Positions 27,790 through 37,793 of a stretch of DNA of 64,000 bases are shown one piece after another. Below the pieces are notes generated by a model that was not told the origin of the DNA, did no database searches, and saw nothing but the letters and a program-made list of their open reading frames with translations. Origin of the DNA: Paracoccaceae bacterium (lineage in GTDB: Bacteria > Pseudomonadota > Alphaproteobacteria > Rhodobacterales > Rhodobacteraceae); the NCBI GenBank assembly GCA_029243395.1, contig JAQWSE010000005.1, forward strand, positions 62,001 to 126,000, given 5' to 3'. The position numbers were made by a program, and so were the translations under genes. Position 1 is the first letter of the stretch. The number at the start of each line of letters is the position of its first letter.

Positions 27790-28804
27790 AAAATTGAGAA
27801 ACATACTAAAGGATTCACTTACACAGAATCTAACCAAAGAAAAATCTGAGATTCTCTTCAGTAAGATCATGGATGGATCCTTTTCTGACATCCATCTTAG
27901 TGCAATTTTGGCTTCAATGAGTGCAAGAGGGGAAACAATTGAGGAATTAATTGGTGCAACTAAGGCTATGAGAGAACACAGTACAAAAATTGCTGGAGGG
28001 GCGGATGTTATTGACATTGTAGGGACCGGCGGCGACGGGAAAGGAACTTTAAATATATCAACAGCAAGTGCAATTGTGGTTTCTGGGTCTGGTGTAAGGG
28101 TAGCAAAGCATGGAAACAGAAATATATCTTCCCGTTCAGGAGCGGCTAATATTTTAGAAGCCCTAGGTATTAATATCATGATGAATCCAGAGGTGGCCCA
28201 AAAATGTCTTGATGAGATTGGAATATGCTTCATGATGGCACCTGTTTTCCACCCAGCCATGAAGAATGTGATGCCAGTACGCAATGAATTAGGAATCAGA
28301 ACTATTTTTAATGTCTTAGGGCCATTGACAAATCCTGCTGGAGTAAAAAAACAACTCACTGGAGCCTTCAGTAAAGAGCTATTGGAACCGATGGCACATA
28401 CATTACTAGCCCTTGAAACTGAAACGGCTTGGCTCGTGCACGGCAATGACGGGACCGATGAGATTGCCATATCTGATTTCACTAATGTAGTAGAGCTGAA
28501 AGATCGTGCAATTAAGAAATTCACCCTCAATCCTGCGGATTATGGATTTAAATATCATAACTTCGAAGGATTAATTGGAGGTGACCCAGATTATAATGCT
28601 GAGCAATTAAAGGCTTTGTTAGCAGGGAAAACCGGGATCTATAGGGATTCAGTTCTACTAAACTCAGCAGCAGCTCTATATATAGCAGGTGCGGTAAAAG
28701 ATCTGAATGAAGGAATTATTATAGCAGCAAAATCGATCGATGAAGGAAAAGCCTTGAACAAATTGGCCGAGCTAAGGAAGATATCTTCTTCCAAAGGAAG
28801 ATAA
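27782..28804 (+). CDS. trpD: Anthranilate phosphoribosyltransferase
   Basis: Transfers phosphoribosyl from PRPP to anthranilate. The PRPP loop GTGGDGKGTLNIST, the KHGNRNISSRSGAA anthranilate-site motif and the NPA-containing GPLTNPAGV stretch are all intact. Length (340 aa) is normal. It overlaps trpG by 8 bp and its TAA shares one base with the trpC ATG, so trpG-trpD-trpC look tightly coupled. Confidence 0.97.
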   Translation: MDEKLRNILKDSLTQNLTKEKSEILFSKIMDGSFSDIHLSAILASMSARGETIEELIGATKAMREHSTKIAGGADVIDIVGTGGDGKGTLNISTASAIVVSGSGVRVAKHGNRNISSRSGAANILEALGINIMMNPEVAQKCLDEIGICFMMAPVFHPAMKNVMPVRNELGIRTIFNVLGPLTNPAGVKKQLTGAFSKELLEPMAHTLLALETETAWLVHGNDGTDEIAISDFTNVVELKDRAIKKFTLNPADYGFKYHNFEGLIGGDPDYNAEQLKALLAGKTGIYRDSVLLNSAAALYIAGAVKDLNEGIIIAAKSIDEGKALNKLAELRKISSSKGR

Positions 28805-29592
28805 TGTCACCCTCTATTCTTGAGCAAATAAAACAGTATAAATTAAAAGAGATTGATACTCTTAAAAAAAACAATGGTTTAGAGTTATTGGAAAAAAAGG
28901 CGTTAACAGCAATGCCTCCTAGAGACTTTTTTAATAAGCTAACTAAAATGAAAATTCCTAAAGTTAACATCATAGCTGAAATCAAGAAGGCCTCCCCTTC
29001 TAAAGGAATTATTAACAAAAACTTTGAGCCAGCAGTCATAGCTCAGATCTATCAAGAATCTGGAGCCTCATGCATCTCCGTACTAACAGATTCTCCTAGC
29101 TTTAAAGGAAAGCCAGAACATCTAAAAATTGCAAAAGAAAATTCAGATATCCCTATTTTGCGTAAGGATTTTATTTTTGATGAAATACAAGTGTTTGAGA
29201 GCCGATCCATGGGAGCTGATTGCATTTTAATTATTATGGCTGCATTATCTAATTCAGAAGCTCAGAGAATAGAAACACTAGCTTTTGATTTGAAAATGAG
29301 CGTAATCTTAGAAGTGCACAACAAGAAAGAACTCGATAGGGCTCTGAATCTCAAATCAAGATTGATAGGCATAAACAACCGGGATCTAAATACCTTTGAA
29401 ACAAATTTGGAAACTACTATCAATTTGAATGAATTTATACCTGAAGGATACCACGTAATTTCTGAAAGTGGCCTATCAAATAGTACCGATATTAAAAAAA
29501 TGTGTGAAAATGGTATCAACACATTTTTGATAGGAGAAACGTTTATGAAATCTAATAATATAAAAGATGAATTCAAGAAATTATTGGGATGA
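28804..29592 (+). CDS. trpC: Indole-3-glycerol phosphate synthase
   Basis: Ring closure of carboxyphenylamino-deoxyribulose phosphate to indole-glycerol phosphate. The TIM-barrel motifs EIKKASPSKGII, SVLTDSPSFKG, ILRKDFIFDEIQVFE and GINNRDLNTFE are visible, with the phosphate-binding SGLSNSTDI and FLIGETFM at the end. It is a single-domain enzyme (262 aa), not fused with TrpF. The later genes trpF, trpB and trpA are elsewhere; moaC follows after 9 bp. Confidence 0.97.
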   Translation: MSPSILEQIKQYKLKEIDTLKKNNGLELLEKKALTAMPPRDFFNKLTKMKIPKVNIIAEIKKASPSKGIINKNFEPAVIAQIYQESGASCISVLTDSPSFKGKPEHLKIAKENSDIPILRKDFIFDEIQVFESRSMGADCILIIMAALSNSEAQRIETLAFDLKMSVILEVHNKKELDRALNLKSRLIGINNRDLNTFETNLETTINLNEFIPEGYHVISESGLSNSTDIKKMCENGINTFLIGETFMKSNNIKDEFKKLLG

Positions 29593-29601
29593 TCACATCA
29601 A

Positions 29602-30108
29602 ATGTCTAAGCAAAAAAAACTAAGCCACCTTGATGAAACTGGTGATGCGACAATGGTAGACGTTTCCCAAAAGCAGGCCACTTCCCGAAGAGCAGAAGCA
29701 AGTTGCACAATACTATTGAATGCTACTTCGTATGACATAGTCCAAAACAATAAAGCCAAAAAAGGTAATGTTCTAGAAGTTGCACGAATTGCTGGAATAA
29801 TGGCCGCAAAAAAAACTGCTGAATTGATACCGCTTTGTCATCAAATAAATCTTTCTAATGTAGCTATAGATTTCAAACTTTCTGAGAGTGAAAAATCCAT
29901 ACATGTTAGCGCTAGCACTGCAACCACTGATAAAACTGGAGTAGAAATGGAGTCTTTAGTGGCAACTTCTATAGCTAGTTTAACTGTTTATGACATGCTT
30001 AAGGCAGTTGATAAGAATATCAGAATCACAAACATAGTACTGAATTTCAAAGATGGAGGTAGATCTGGGACATTCATCAGAAAAAAATCATCATCTCACA
30101 AGCTATAG
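29602..30108 (+). CDS. moaC: Cyclic pyranopterin monophosphate synthase MoaC
   Basis: Acts with MoaA to form cyclic pyranopterin monophosphate in molybdenum cofactor synthesis. Motifs LSHLDETGDATMVDVSQK, IAGIMAAKKTAELIPLCHQINLS, and TGVEMESLVATSIASLTVYDMLKAVDK are all family typical. Length (168 aa) fits. It lies 9 bp after trpC and its end overlaps the predicted moeA start by 56 bp. The trp-moaC-moeA-lexA order is an alphaproteobacterial arrangement. Confidence 0.97.
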   Translation: MSKQKKLSHLDETGDATMVDVSQKQATSRRAEASCTILLNATSYDIVQNNKAKKGNVLEVARIAGIMAAKKTAELIPLCHQINLSNVAIDFKLSESEKSIHVSASTATTDKTGVEMESLVATSIASLTVYDMLKAVDKNIRITNIVLNFKDGGRSGTFIRKKSSSHKL

Positions 30109-31300
30109 TGAGGCGCTGGAACTACTTTTTGGATTACAAAAATTTGTAACCCTTAATGATGACACTATTACTTTGGAAAATAGTAGGGGTAGAGTTCTCA
30201 GCGGTGAAGTTAAAGCTTTAATAGACAATCCTCCTGCCGATGTCTCATCAATGGACGGTTATGCAGTAAATTCATCTGATGAAAGATTAAATGGAATTTT
30301 AAGAGTAATAGACGTATCTGCAGCAGGAAACCCTGCTAGAGCACAAGTTAGTGCTGGAAGCGCTGTAAGAATTTTTACTGGTGCTAAATTACCAGAAGGA
30401 GCAAATTCAGTAATTATTCAAGAAGAAGTGACATCAATAAAAAAAAGTGAAATTTCTATTAATAACCCAGAAAAGATTTTACCCAATGAAAATGTCAGGA
30501 AAAAGGGCACAGATTTCATCGAAGGCACCTCAATAAAGCCAGGCAAAATCATAACTCCTAAAGAAATTATGCTATTTGCTGCAATGGGACACGACAAATT
30601 ACTTGTGAAACAAAAACCATTAATTTCTATTATTTCGATAGGTGATGAATTGACTAAACCAGGTAATCCGCACAAAAAAAACCAGATTTTTTCATCCAAT
30701 GCTTATGGGATTGCTTCTCTATTAAACAAATTATCTTGTAATCCTGTGATTTTCCCAATAGCTCGAGATAACATGGAATCAATAAAAAGAAACTTGGACA
30801 AAGCTAGTCAAAATTCCGACATAATTGTAACTACTGGGGGAGCTTCGGTTGGAGCTTATGACTTGGTTAAAAGTGCAGCAAAAGAATTAGGCTTGCACCT
30901 TTGTTTTGAAAAGGTAAATATAAGACCAGGAAAACCAACATTTGCTGGATATTTGAGGAATGTACCATTAATAGGCCTACCGGGAAACCCGGTATCCTCT
31001 TATGTATGTGCTCAATTATTTTTACTCCCATTAGTAATGAAAATAATTGGGTGCAAAGTTGATTATCCAATCATATCCAGTGCAAAGTTAAAATCTAAAA
31101 TGAACTCTAATGGCTTTAGAAAACATTTTGTGAGAGCTAATATGAGAAATGATGGAGGAATACGAATTGTATCACCAAAAAATAGACAAGACAGTTCTCT
31201 GATTAAAACACTCCAAGAATCAAATTGCCTTATTATCCGTCCCTCAAACGACAACATCAAAGATGTCGATGACTTAGTTGATATTATCGAATTAATCTAA
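30053..31300 (+). CDS. moeA: Molybdopterin molybdenumtransferase MoeA
   Basis: Inserts molybdate into adenylylated molybdopterin. The N-terminal SSMDGYAV motif, GNPARAQVSAGSAVRIFTGAKLPEGA, and TTGGASVGAYDLVK (the MPT-binding TGGxSxGxxD) are intact, followed by RPGKPTFAG and GLPGNPVSS. Length (415 aa) fits. The ATG at 30053 gives a 56-bp overlap with moaC. No other ATG, GTG or TTG precedes the conserved SYSEALELL region; an in-frame CTG at 30065, just after GGAGGT, is a less likely alternative. Confidence 0.95.
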   Translation: MEVDLGHSSEKNHHLTSYSEALELLFGLQKFVTLNDDTITLENSRGRVLSGEVKALIDNPPADVSSMDGYAVNSSDERLNGILRVIDVSAAGNPARAQVSAGSAVRIFTGAKLPEGANSVIIQEEVTSIKKSEISINNPEKILPNENVRKKGTDFIEGTSIKPGKIITPKEIMLFAAMGHDKLLVKQKPLISIISIGDELTKPGNPHKKNQIFSSNAYGIASLLNKLSCNPVIFPIARDNMESIKRNLDKASQNSDIIVTTGGASVGAYDLVKSAAKELGLHLCFEKVNIRPGKPTFAGYLRNVPLIGLPGNPVSSYVCAQLFLLPLVMKIIGCKVDYPIISSAKLKSKMNSNGFRKHFVRANMRNDGGIRIVSPKNRQDSSLIKTLQESNCLIIRPSNDNIKDVDDLVDIIELI

Positions 31301-31317
31301 CTATAAATTTAAAATCA

Positions 31318-31346
31318 TTGACAAAAAAATAGAACAATAGTAGAAC
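31318..31346 (+). promoter_or_regulatory. lexA promoter with alphaproteobacterial LexA (SOS) box
   Basis: TTGACA (31318-31323) is a consensus -35. The -10 region, 17 nt downstream (31341-31346), lies inside GAAC-N7-GAAC at 31332-31346 (GAACAATAGTAGAAC), which read on the other strand is GTTC-N7-GTTC, the established LexA operator of alphaproteobacteria. LexA binding would therefore cover the -10 and autoregulate lexA, whose ATG lies 16 nt further on. Confidence 0.85.
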
Positions 31347-31362
31347 AAATACGGGATATCGC

Positions 31363-32037
31363 ATGCTAACAAAGAAACAATTAGAACTTCTAAGATTTTT
31401 AGAGAAAAAAATTAGCTCATCTGGGGTGTCTCCATCTTTTGAGGAAATGAAGTTTGCCTTAGGGTTGAGATCAAAGTCTGGAATCCACCGACTAATATGT
31501 GCTCTTGAAGAGAGAGGCTTCTTAAGAAAATTGCCTCATAGGGCTAGGTCCATTGAAATACTAAGATCAACCTCTTCACTTATTGAATCCAAACACACAG
31601 AAAAAGAATCCTTACCACCCAAAAATGAATTTCCTGACTTAAAATTTAACGAGGTGCGATCTATACCAATGGTAGGACAGATAGCCGCTGGATCACCCAC
31701 TGAAGCAATAAAAGAATCGTCTGATCTAATTTCTGTTCCAGAATCACTTTTGGGTCTTGGTAACTTTTTTGCTCTAAATGTTGTTGGTGATTCCATGACC
31801 GAAATTGGAATCAATGAAGGCGATATTGCCATTGTGGAGCAAAAAAATGATGCAAAAACTGGTGATCTTGTAGTTGCACTGGTTAATGAAAATGAAGCAA
31901 CCTTGAAAAGGTTTAAAAAGGTCAAAGGAAAAATTATCTTAGAACCAGAAAATAAAAATTATTCTCCACAAGTATACGAAAAAGGCACACAAGTAAGGAT
32001 TCAAGGCATTTTATCCGGAATCATTAGAAAATATTAA
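31363..32037 (+). CDS. lexA: LexA repressor
   Basis: SOS-response repressor and self-cleaving protease. The N-terminal winged helix (1-68) begins MLTKKQLELLRFLEKKI. The Ala-Gly cleavage site is A109-G110 (QIAAGSP); the catalytic Ser144 is in VVGDSMTE and Lys182 in TLKRFKK. The 224-aa length is usual for the alphaproteobacterial form. A GTTC-N7-GTTC operator lies in its own promoter. The comEC gene commonly between lexA and gltX in alphaproteobacteria is absent. Confidence 0.97.
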   Translation: MLTKKQLELLRFLEKKISSSGVSPSFEEMKFALGLRSKSGIHRLICALEERGFLRKLPHRARSIEILRSTSSLIESKHTEKESLPPKNEFPDLKFNEVRSIPMVGQIAAGSPTEAIKESSDLISVPESLLGLGNFFALNVVGDSMTEIGINEGDIAIVEQKNDAKTGDLVVALVNENEATLKRFKKVKGKIILEPENKNYSPQVYEKGTQVRIQGILSGIIRKY

Positions 32038-32118
32038 TTATTTATTTTTGTCTTGTGCCACCACTCCTAATTAAGCTATCAAGGCAACCTTAGTCTTTAT
32101 GATTGGCTGATCAATCCT

Positions 32119-33549
32119 ATGAAATATAAGCCTGATCTAAATGTTGTAACCAGATTTGCTCCCTCTCCTACAGGATATCTGCATCTTGGTGGTGCCAGGA
32201 CAGCATTATTTAATTGGATGTATGCAAGAAAAAATTCTGGTAAGTTCTTACTTAGAATTGAGAATACTGACCAAACCCGATCTAACCCTAAAGCAGAATC
32301 AGCTATTTTAAAGGGCTTAAAGTGGCTAGGATTGCTCTGGGACGATGATGTAAGTTATCAATTTGACAGAAAAGAAAGACATTTAGAAATTGCAAAACTT
32401 TTGCTCCTAAAAAACTTTGCTTATAAATGTTACTGTACTAAGAATGAAATTACTGCTTTCAAAGAAAAGGCCTTTAAATTGGGGCAATCGACCAAATTCA
32501 TTTCTCCTTGGAGAAATGAACAGTCTGCCCACTTCTCCTCAAAGGAATATGTGGTACGTTTGCGTGTCCCAGAATCTGGAAGGACAACAATCATAGACCG
32601 TGTACAAGGCGAAATCGTCTGGGATAATGAGAACCTGGATGACTTGATCCTTGTACGCTCAGATGGATCAGTAACATATAATCTAGCAGTAGTGGTAGAT
32701 GATTTTGACAGTAATGTTACCCATATCATTAGGGGAGATGACCACTTAACAAATGCAGCCAAGCAATACTTAATCTATAAAGCATTGGATTGGGATGTGC
32801 CAAATTTTTCTCATATACCACTTATTCACGGGTTTGATGGTAAGAAGCTTTCTAAAAGACATGGAGCGGTTGGTCTCGAGTATTATCAAAAGCAAGGAAT
32901 AATAGCTTCAGCAATGATAAGGTACCTTTCACAATTAGGATGGCACCCTGGAAACAATGATCTAATTTCGATTGAGGAATCAATTCAAAATTTTAACTTA
33001 GAAAAAATTGTGAAAAGTCCAGCTAGGTTTGATCCAATTAAGCTTAATGACATATGCAGCAAACTTATTCGGAACGCTAGTAATGATACAATAATAAAAG
33101 AGTTCGATGTCTTTCTAAAAATTTCTGGAATTAAGACCCTCACTCAATCTGAAAAAAATATTTTTACTTATTGTCTCCCATTTCTCAAACCAAGGATAAA
33201 AAACTTTAATGAATTGTATAACCAAGCAAGTTTTTTAATAGTAGGAAAATCTTTTAAAATTGATTCAGATTGTTTGGAATTGATTACTAAGGCATCATTC
33301 TCTTTGTTAAGAGAATTGACTAATAGATTGAACAACGTTATTTGGGAACGAGAAATAATAAATGAGACCATCAAATTATTGGCTAAAGAACAGCAGATCA
33401 CTTATAAAGAAGTGGCTCAAGTGGTGCGAATAGCAATAGTGGGTAAGTTGAGTTCGCCTGGCATTGTTGATATGATGCTAGCATTGGGGCGACCTGAAAT
33501 TATTAATAGATTTAATAACTTGTGTGATAAAAAGAATGACCTCATCTAA
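32119..33549 (+). CDS. gltX: Glutamyl-tRNA synthetase
   Basis: Class I aminoacyl-tRNA synthetase. The HIGH-equivalent is in [22 protein letters not shown] and the KMSKS-equivalent is [10 protein letters not shown]. Length (476 aa) is normal. Alphaproteobacteria often have two GltX copies, one of which charges tRNA-Gln for the amidotransferase route; which copy this is cannot be told by eye. Its last codons overlap the start of gltA by up to 26 bp. Confidence 0.96.
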   Translation: MKYKPDLNVVTRFAPSPTGYLHLGGARTALFNWMYARKNSGKFLLRIENTDQTRSNPKAESAILKGLKWLGLLWDDDVSYQFDRKERHLEIAKLLLLKNFAYKCYCTKNEITAFKEKAFKLGQSTKFISPWRNEQSAHFSSKEYVVRLRVPESGRTTIIDRVQGEIVWDNENLDDLILVRSDGSVTYNLAVVVDDFDSNVTHIIRGDDHLTNAAKQYLIYKALDWDVPNFSHIPLIHGFDGKKLSKRHGAVGLEYYQKQGIIASAMIRYLSQLGWHPGNNDLISIEESIQNFNLEKIVKSPARFDPIKLNDICSKLIRNASNDTIIKEFDVFLKISGIKTLTQSEKNIFTYCLPFLKPRIKNFNELYNQASFLIVGKSFKIDSDCLELITKASFSLLRELTNRLNNVIWEREIINETIKLLAKEQQITYKEVAQVVRIAIVGKLSSPGIVDMMLALGRPEIINRFNNLCDKKNDLI

Positions 33550-34837
33550 ATCAAAAAAAAATGTATCAATCGATCTCGGCCACAAATGTATTGAACTCCC
33601 AAGGTTATCAGGGTCGATTGGCCCTGATGTCATTGATATCAGAAAGTTATACAATAACAGCGACCTATTCACTTTTGATCCAGGATTCACATCCACTGCC
33701 TCTTGTGAAAGCGCAATCACGTTCATAGATGGAGACAAAGGCACTCTCCTTTACAGAGGTTATAGCATTGAGGAATTGGCACAGAAATCTAATTACCTGG
33801 AAGTATGTTATTTACTTCTATATGGAGTATTACCAAAAAAAGATGAACTGCTAAATTTCACTCAAAGAGTCACCCGACATACGATGTTACATGAACAAAT
33901 GATCTATTTTTTCAGAGGTTTCCGTCGAGATGCCCATCCTATGGCAATCATTTGTGGGGTACAAGGAGCCATGTCATCTTTTTATCACGATAGTTTAGAT
34001 ATTAATGATCCATGGCAAAGGGAGGTAGCATCCATCAGAATGATTGCAAAACTACCAACTATAGTGGCCTATGCTTACAAATACTCCACTGGTCAGCCCT
34101 TTGTTTATCCAGACAATTCACTGGATTATGCTGAAAACTTTTTATACATGTGTTTCTCAGTTCCTTCAGAGAAATATGTACCAAATTCTATCCTAGCTAA
34201 AGCAATGGATAGAATATTTTTACTGCATGCTGACCATGAGCAAAACGCTTCTACCTCAACTGTACGGTTAGCAGGATCATCAGGCGCAAATCCTTTTGCA
34301 TGTATTGCGGCGGGTATAGCTTGCTTATGGGGACCAGCCCATGGAGGAGCAAATGAAGCTTGCCTAGACATGTTAAAGGAAATAGGCACCGTGGATAAAA
34401 TACCTAAATACATAAATCGTGCTAAAGACAAAAACGATCCGTTCAGGCTGATGGGCTTTGGGCACCGCGTTTATAAAAGTTTTGACCCAAGATCTAAAGT
34501 GATGAAAGAGAGTGCTGATGAGGTCCTCAATCTACTCGGAGTCGAGAATAATTCAATACTGAAGGTAGCAAAAGAATTAGAAAGAATTGCTTTAGAAGAC
34601 GACTATTTTATTGAAAAGAAACTTTATCCAAATGTTGATTTTTATTCCGGAATTATTCTTGAAGCTATGGGGTTTTCAACTTCAATGTTTACTCCAATAT
34701 TTGCTTTAGCCAGAACTGTTGGCTGGATTTCTCACTGGATGGAAATGCTTTCGGACCCTAACCAAAAAATAGGAAGACCACGTCAACTCTACACAGGTCC
34801 AGCCTATAACTCATATATAAAAATTGATGAACGCTAG
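33524..34837 (+). CDS. gltA: Citrate synthase
   Basis: Condenses oxaloacetate and acetyl-CoA in the TCA cycle. The type II hexameric form is indicated by the N-terminal beta-rich segment ([15 protein letters not shown]) and the 437-aa length. Catalytic residues are in [24 protein letters not shown] and NVDFYSG. The start is either the ATG at 33524 or the in-frame ATG at 33536, both inside the gltX end. It converges with lpxB across a 9-bp gap. Confidence 0.97.
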   Translation: MIKRMTSSKSKKNVSIDLGHKCIELPRLSGSIGPDVIDIRKLYNNSDLFTFDPGFTSTASCESAITFIDGDKGTLLYRGYSIEELAQKSNYLEVCYLLLYGVLPKKDELLNFTQRVTRHTMLHEQMIYFFRGFRRDAHPMAIICGVQGAMSSFYHDSLDINDPWQREVASIRMIAKLPTIVAYAYKYSTGQPFVYPDNSLDYAENFLYMCFSVPSEKYVPNSILAKAMDRIFLLHADHEQNASTSTVRLAGSSGANPFACIAAGIACLWGPAHGGANEACLDMLKEIGTVDKIPKYINRAKDKNDPFRLMGFGHRVYKSFDPRSKVMKESADEVLNLLGVENNSILKVAKELERIALEDDYFIEKKLYPNVDFYSGIILEAMGFSTSMFTPIFALARTVGWISHWMEMLSDPNQKIGRPRQLYTGPAYNSYIKIDER

Positions 34838-34846
34838 TTTTTTCAT

Positions 34847-36100
34847 TTATTTGGTAATATCAATTTCTTCATAATTAATGAACTGCAATGCAGATCTGGC
34901 TGCAGCCTCGCTTGACCTTCCTTGTCCTCCCGCCAAAGCCTTTATAACCTCTGATTGATAGCTTTTCTGCTCAAGGAGCAAATTTGAATCTGTAAGCAAC
35001 TGGGCGATAGACACAACCAAGTTACCAACAGTACATTTTTCAAAAAGAAATTCAGGAACTAAATTTTGATCTAAAATAATATTTATTAAGTTTGCATTTT
35101 TCACATTCACAAACCGCTTGAGAATCATTTTAAAAATCCAACCGCAACGATAGGCTGTAACCATCGGAGTCCCTGCTCGAGCAAGTTCTAATGACACACT
35201 ACCAGACGTCGCTAGAGCGACAGAAGATAATCCAAATAGTGAAAATTTAAATGTTTTAAACTCTTCATTAGTGAAATTTTCTTCAGCTAAGATCTTAACA
35301 TTTACTTTCTCTTTAGTAATCCGGTTTTCTATTAATTTAGAAACATGGGCAGGAGCTGGAATCACAAATTCTAAATCGTCAAATTTCATTCTTAACTTCC
35401 GAATAACCGAAATAAAAATTGGCAACATAAATAGAATTTCTGATTTTCTTGAACCAGGTAGAATTGCTATGACCCTCTTAGATATGTCTAAATTCATTTT
35501 TGATATGAAGGAATTTACCTGAATCTGATTAGGCAATTTTAACTTAGAAATCGGATGACCAACAAAGTCACAATTTATTCCATATTTTTCGAAAAAATCT
35601 GATTCAAACGGCAATAAGGCAAGAATATGGTCATAATACTTTGCCATCACTTTGGCTCTTGAAGGTCTCCATGCCCATACAGACGGTGCTACATAATGGA
35701 TGATAGGTACAAATTTATCAATCATCCTCAACCGCCTAACCAATTTCATGGAAAAATCGGGGCTATCAATTGTAATAATCAAGTCAGGTTTCCAGATATC
35801 AACATATCCCACAATTCCTTTCATGATCGAAAAAATCTTCGGCAACCTTGGTAAAACCTCTGTCAAACCCATTACCGCAAGGTCTTCCATTCTAAATAGG
35901 CTTATGAGGCCTTGTTGTTTCATTAAAGGTCCTCCAATTCCCTGAAATAGTATTTCCTCTTCAACAAAACTGGGGTGGTCCTGATTCATTTCTGCCCTAG
36001 AGGAACACTTTAATGAATGCTGAAAAACCATTTCTTTAATTAAGTCAGCACCAAGATTATCTCCAGATGACTCACCAGCAATGATCAATACCTTAACCAT
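34847..36100 (-). CDS. lpxB: Lipid-A-disaccharide synthase
   Basis: Peripheral inner-membrane GT19 glycosyltransferase joining UDP-diacylglucosamine and lipid X. It begins VKVLIIAGESSGDNLGADLIKEM, and has GIGGPLMKQQGL, APSVWAWRPSRAKVMAKYYDHILALLPFE, LLPGSRKSEI-like LPGSRKSE, and the ATSGSVSLELARAGTPMV motif. Length (417 aa) is slightly above average. It is the last gene of the rpsB-to-lpxB cluster, 19 bp after lpxI. Confidence 0.96.
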   Translation of the reverse strand: MVKVLIIAGESSGDNLGADLIKEMVFQHSLKCSSRAEMNQDHPSFVEEEILFQGIGGPLMKQQGLISLFRMEDLAVMGLTEVLPRLPKIFSIMKGIVGYVDIWKPDLIITIDSPDFSMKLVRRLRMIDKFVPIIHYVAPSVWAWRPSRAKVMAKYYDHILALLPFESDFFEKYGINCDFVGHPISKLKLPNQIQVNSFISKMNLDISKRVIAILPGSRKSEILFMLPIFISVIRKLRMKFDDLEFVIPAPAHVSKLIENRITKEKVNVKILAEENFTNEEFKTFKFSLFGLSSVALATSGSVSLELARAGTPMVTAYRCGWIFKMILKRFVNVKNANLINIILDQNLVPEFLFEKCTVGNLVVSIAQLLTDSNLLLEQKSYQSEVIKALAGGQGRSSEAAARSALQFINYEEIDITK

Positions 36101-36119
36101 TTTTACCTCAGAATCCTGA

Positions 36120-36980
36120 CTAAACCGTCACAATAAAAATACATAGCTCATTAGCTAATCGAATAATTTCTTCTTTTTTCAATAAAATTACAGCATTTTT
36201 CTTTAGAGCAATTCCCTTTAATTTGGCTTTCTTTACCTTCTCTATAGTAGTTTCCCCGATTACGGGTATATCAAATCTCATATCCTGGGAAGCCTTAGGG
36301 GCCTTATAAAAAATTCCAGTTTCGACACCGTGTGGACAATTCTTATATCGTACGTGTTTAGCAAAATCTAACATTGCATCTGTTCCCGGCATTGTTTCAA
36401 TGGCCAAGCACAACCCATCAGACACAATTAAAGACTGGCCAATATCTGATTTAGATAAAATGTTGTGATATTCTATTGCTTTTGTAATATCATTCTTGTC
36501 TTGCCGTGAAGGCACCTTCCTCGTCAAATTTCCTTTTGAGGCTAGAGTCCCAGGCAGCAACTCTGTGACGCTTTTAATATTAAATCCATGAGACTCAAAA
36601 ATTTCACCAATTCTTCGAAGAATCTGATCATCTGTTTGTTGCAGTATTGGATAAATCTCGTTGTAAAAGAGATTATCTAAATTTCTAGATCTAGCATACT
36701 TGGCAGTTTCCCTTGTAATTTTACCGGCAAAAACTATTTCTCTAATATTTCTCTTTTTTAATTCGAGAAATAAACCTTCTAAATCAAAAGGATCAAAGGA
36801 CACTTGATTTAAATTATTAGGATTCTCTACTTTAATATTAGCTGGAAAGAAAACCCAAGGTCTTAAACTAAACTTGTTCATTTCTGCATAAATGAGGTTG
36901 GGCAGTTTTCCACCACCAGCAATGACTGCAAGATCATTCATACGTAATGACTTATTATGAGGTTTGCTGGGTTCTGACAT
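36120..36980 (-). CDS. lpxI: UDP-2,3-diacylglucosamine pyrophosphatase LpxI
   Basis: Hydrolyses UDP-2,3-diacylglucosamine to lipid X, substituting for LpxH in alphaproteobacteria. The N-terminal AVIAGGGKLPNLIY, the GKITRETAKYARSRNLDN stretch, ELLPGTLASKGNLT, and DGLCLAIETMPGTDAML followed by MRFDIPVIGETTIEKVKKAKLKGIA match the DUF1009/LpxI family. Its position between lpxA and lpxB is diagnostic. Start at 36980 or at the in-frame ATG 13 codons later (MNDLAVIAGGG). Confidence 0.95.
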   Translation of the reverse strand: MSEPSKPHNKSLRMNDLAVIAGGGKLPNLIYAEMNKFSLRPWVFFPANIKVENPNNLNQVSFDPFDLEGLFLELKKRNIREIVFAGKITRETAKYARSRNLDNLFYNEIYPILQQTDDQILRRIGEIFESHGFNIKSVTELLPGTLASKGNLTRKVPSRQDKNDITKAIEYHNILSKSDIGQSLIVSDGLCLAIETMPGTDAMLDFAKHVRYKNCPHGVETGIFYKAPKASQDMRFDIPVIGETTIEKVKKAKLKGIALKKNAVILLKKEEIIRLANELCIFIVTV

Positions 36981-36989
36981 TATTAGCCT

Positions 36990-37781
36990 TCATGGACATA
37001 GCAATGAGCGATTATTCTCTCCACCGACAAAAGTTAACAATTTGTCAACTAATGGATTTCCTGTATCCTCTATAATCTCCAATCTTGATTGCAAGGTACC
37101 TGAGTCTGAAAAGATTTCTGTGTAAACCGTTTTTAAACCTTTGATCATTTCAGTTTCAAAACCTGTTCTCCTTAAGCCCACCAGATTAAGTCCCATAAGC
37201 CTTGCTCTCTCTCCATAGACCATTCCATAAGGAATAACATCCTTAGTAACCATAGATAGAGCTCCAACAAATGCACCTTCCCCTATTCTCACAAATTGAT
37301 GTATTCCGGACAAACCACCTATATGAACTCCGTCTCCTATAATTACATGCCCAGCCAAAGAGGCATTATTGGCCAAGACAATTTTGTTGCCTAGATTACA
37401 GTCATGCCCCACATGGCTTCCAAGCATAAACAAGCATTCATTCCCAACCTTAGTTACCCCACCTCCACCACTGGTGCCAGGGTTTATAGAAACGCTTTCC
37501 CTTATCTTATTTTCTGCTCCTATAATCACTTCGCTGTGTTCACCTGAAAATTTTAGATCTTGAGGTTGATGACCAATAGATGCAAATGGCCAAATTTTAG
37601 TTTTGTTTCCAATTGAAGTACTTCCCGCAATAGAAACATGACTCAATAATTCGACCTCATCCTCAAGTTGAGCATTTGACGAAATTGAGCAAAATGGACC
37701 TATTATACAGTTTTGACCAATTCTAACCCCTTCATCGACTTCTGAACTAGGGTGAATTTTACTACTCACATGAATAACCAT
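36990..37781 (-). CDS. lpxA: UDP-N-acetylglucosamine O-acyltransferase
   Basis: First enzyme of lipid A synthesis, a left-handed beta-helix acyltransferase. Hexapeptide repeats cover about 1-190 (for example IHPSSEVDEGVRIGQNCIIGPF, then NPGTSGGGGVTKVGNECLFMLGSHVGHDCNLG with the catalytic His). The C-terminal helical domain includes GLNLVGLRRTGFETEMIKGLKTVY. Length (263 aa) is typical. It lies 12 bp downstream of fabZ, as usual. Confidence 0.97.
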   Translation of the reverse strand: MVIHVSSKIHPSSEVDEGVRIGQNCIIGPFCSISSNAQLEDEVELLSHVSIAGSTSIGNKTKIWPFASIGHQPQDLKFSGEHSEVIIGAENKIRESVSINPGTSGGGGVTKVGNECLFMLGSHVGHDCNLGNKIVLANNASLAGHVIIGDGVHIGGLSGIHQFVRIGEGAFVGALSMVTKDVIPYGMVYGERARLMGLNLVGLRRTGFETEMIKGLKTVYTEIFSDSGTLQSRLEIIEDTGNPLVDKLLTFVGGENNRSLLCP

Positions 37782-37793
37782 ATAATCTCTTCT

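Noticed and set aside
27724-28530. 268-codon open frame antisense to trpD
   Set aside because: It is opposite the conserved PRPP-loop and active-site codons of TrpD and shows no domain features of its own.
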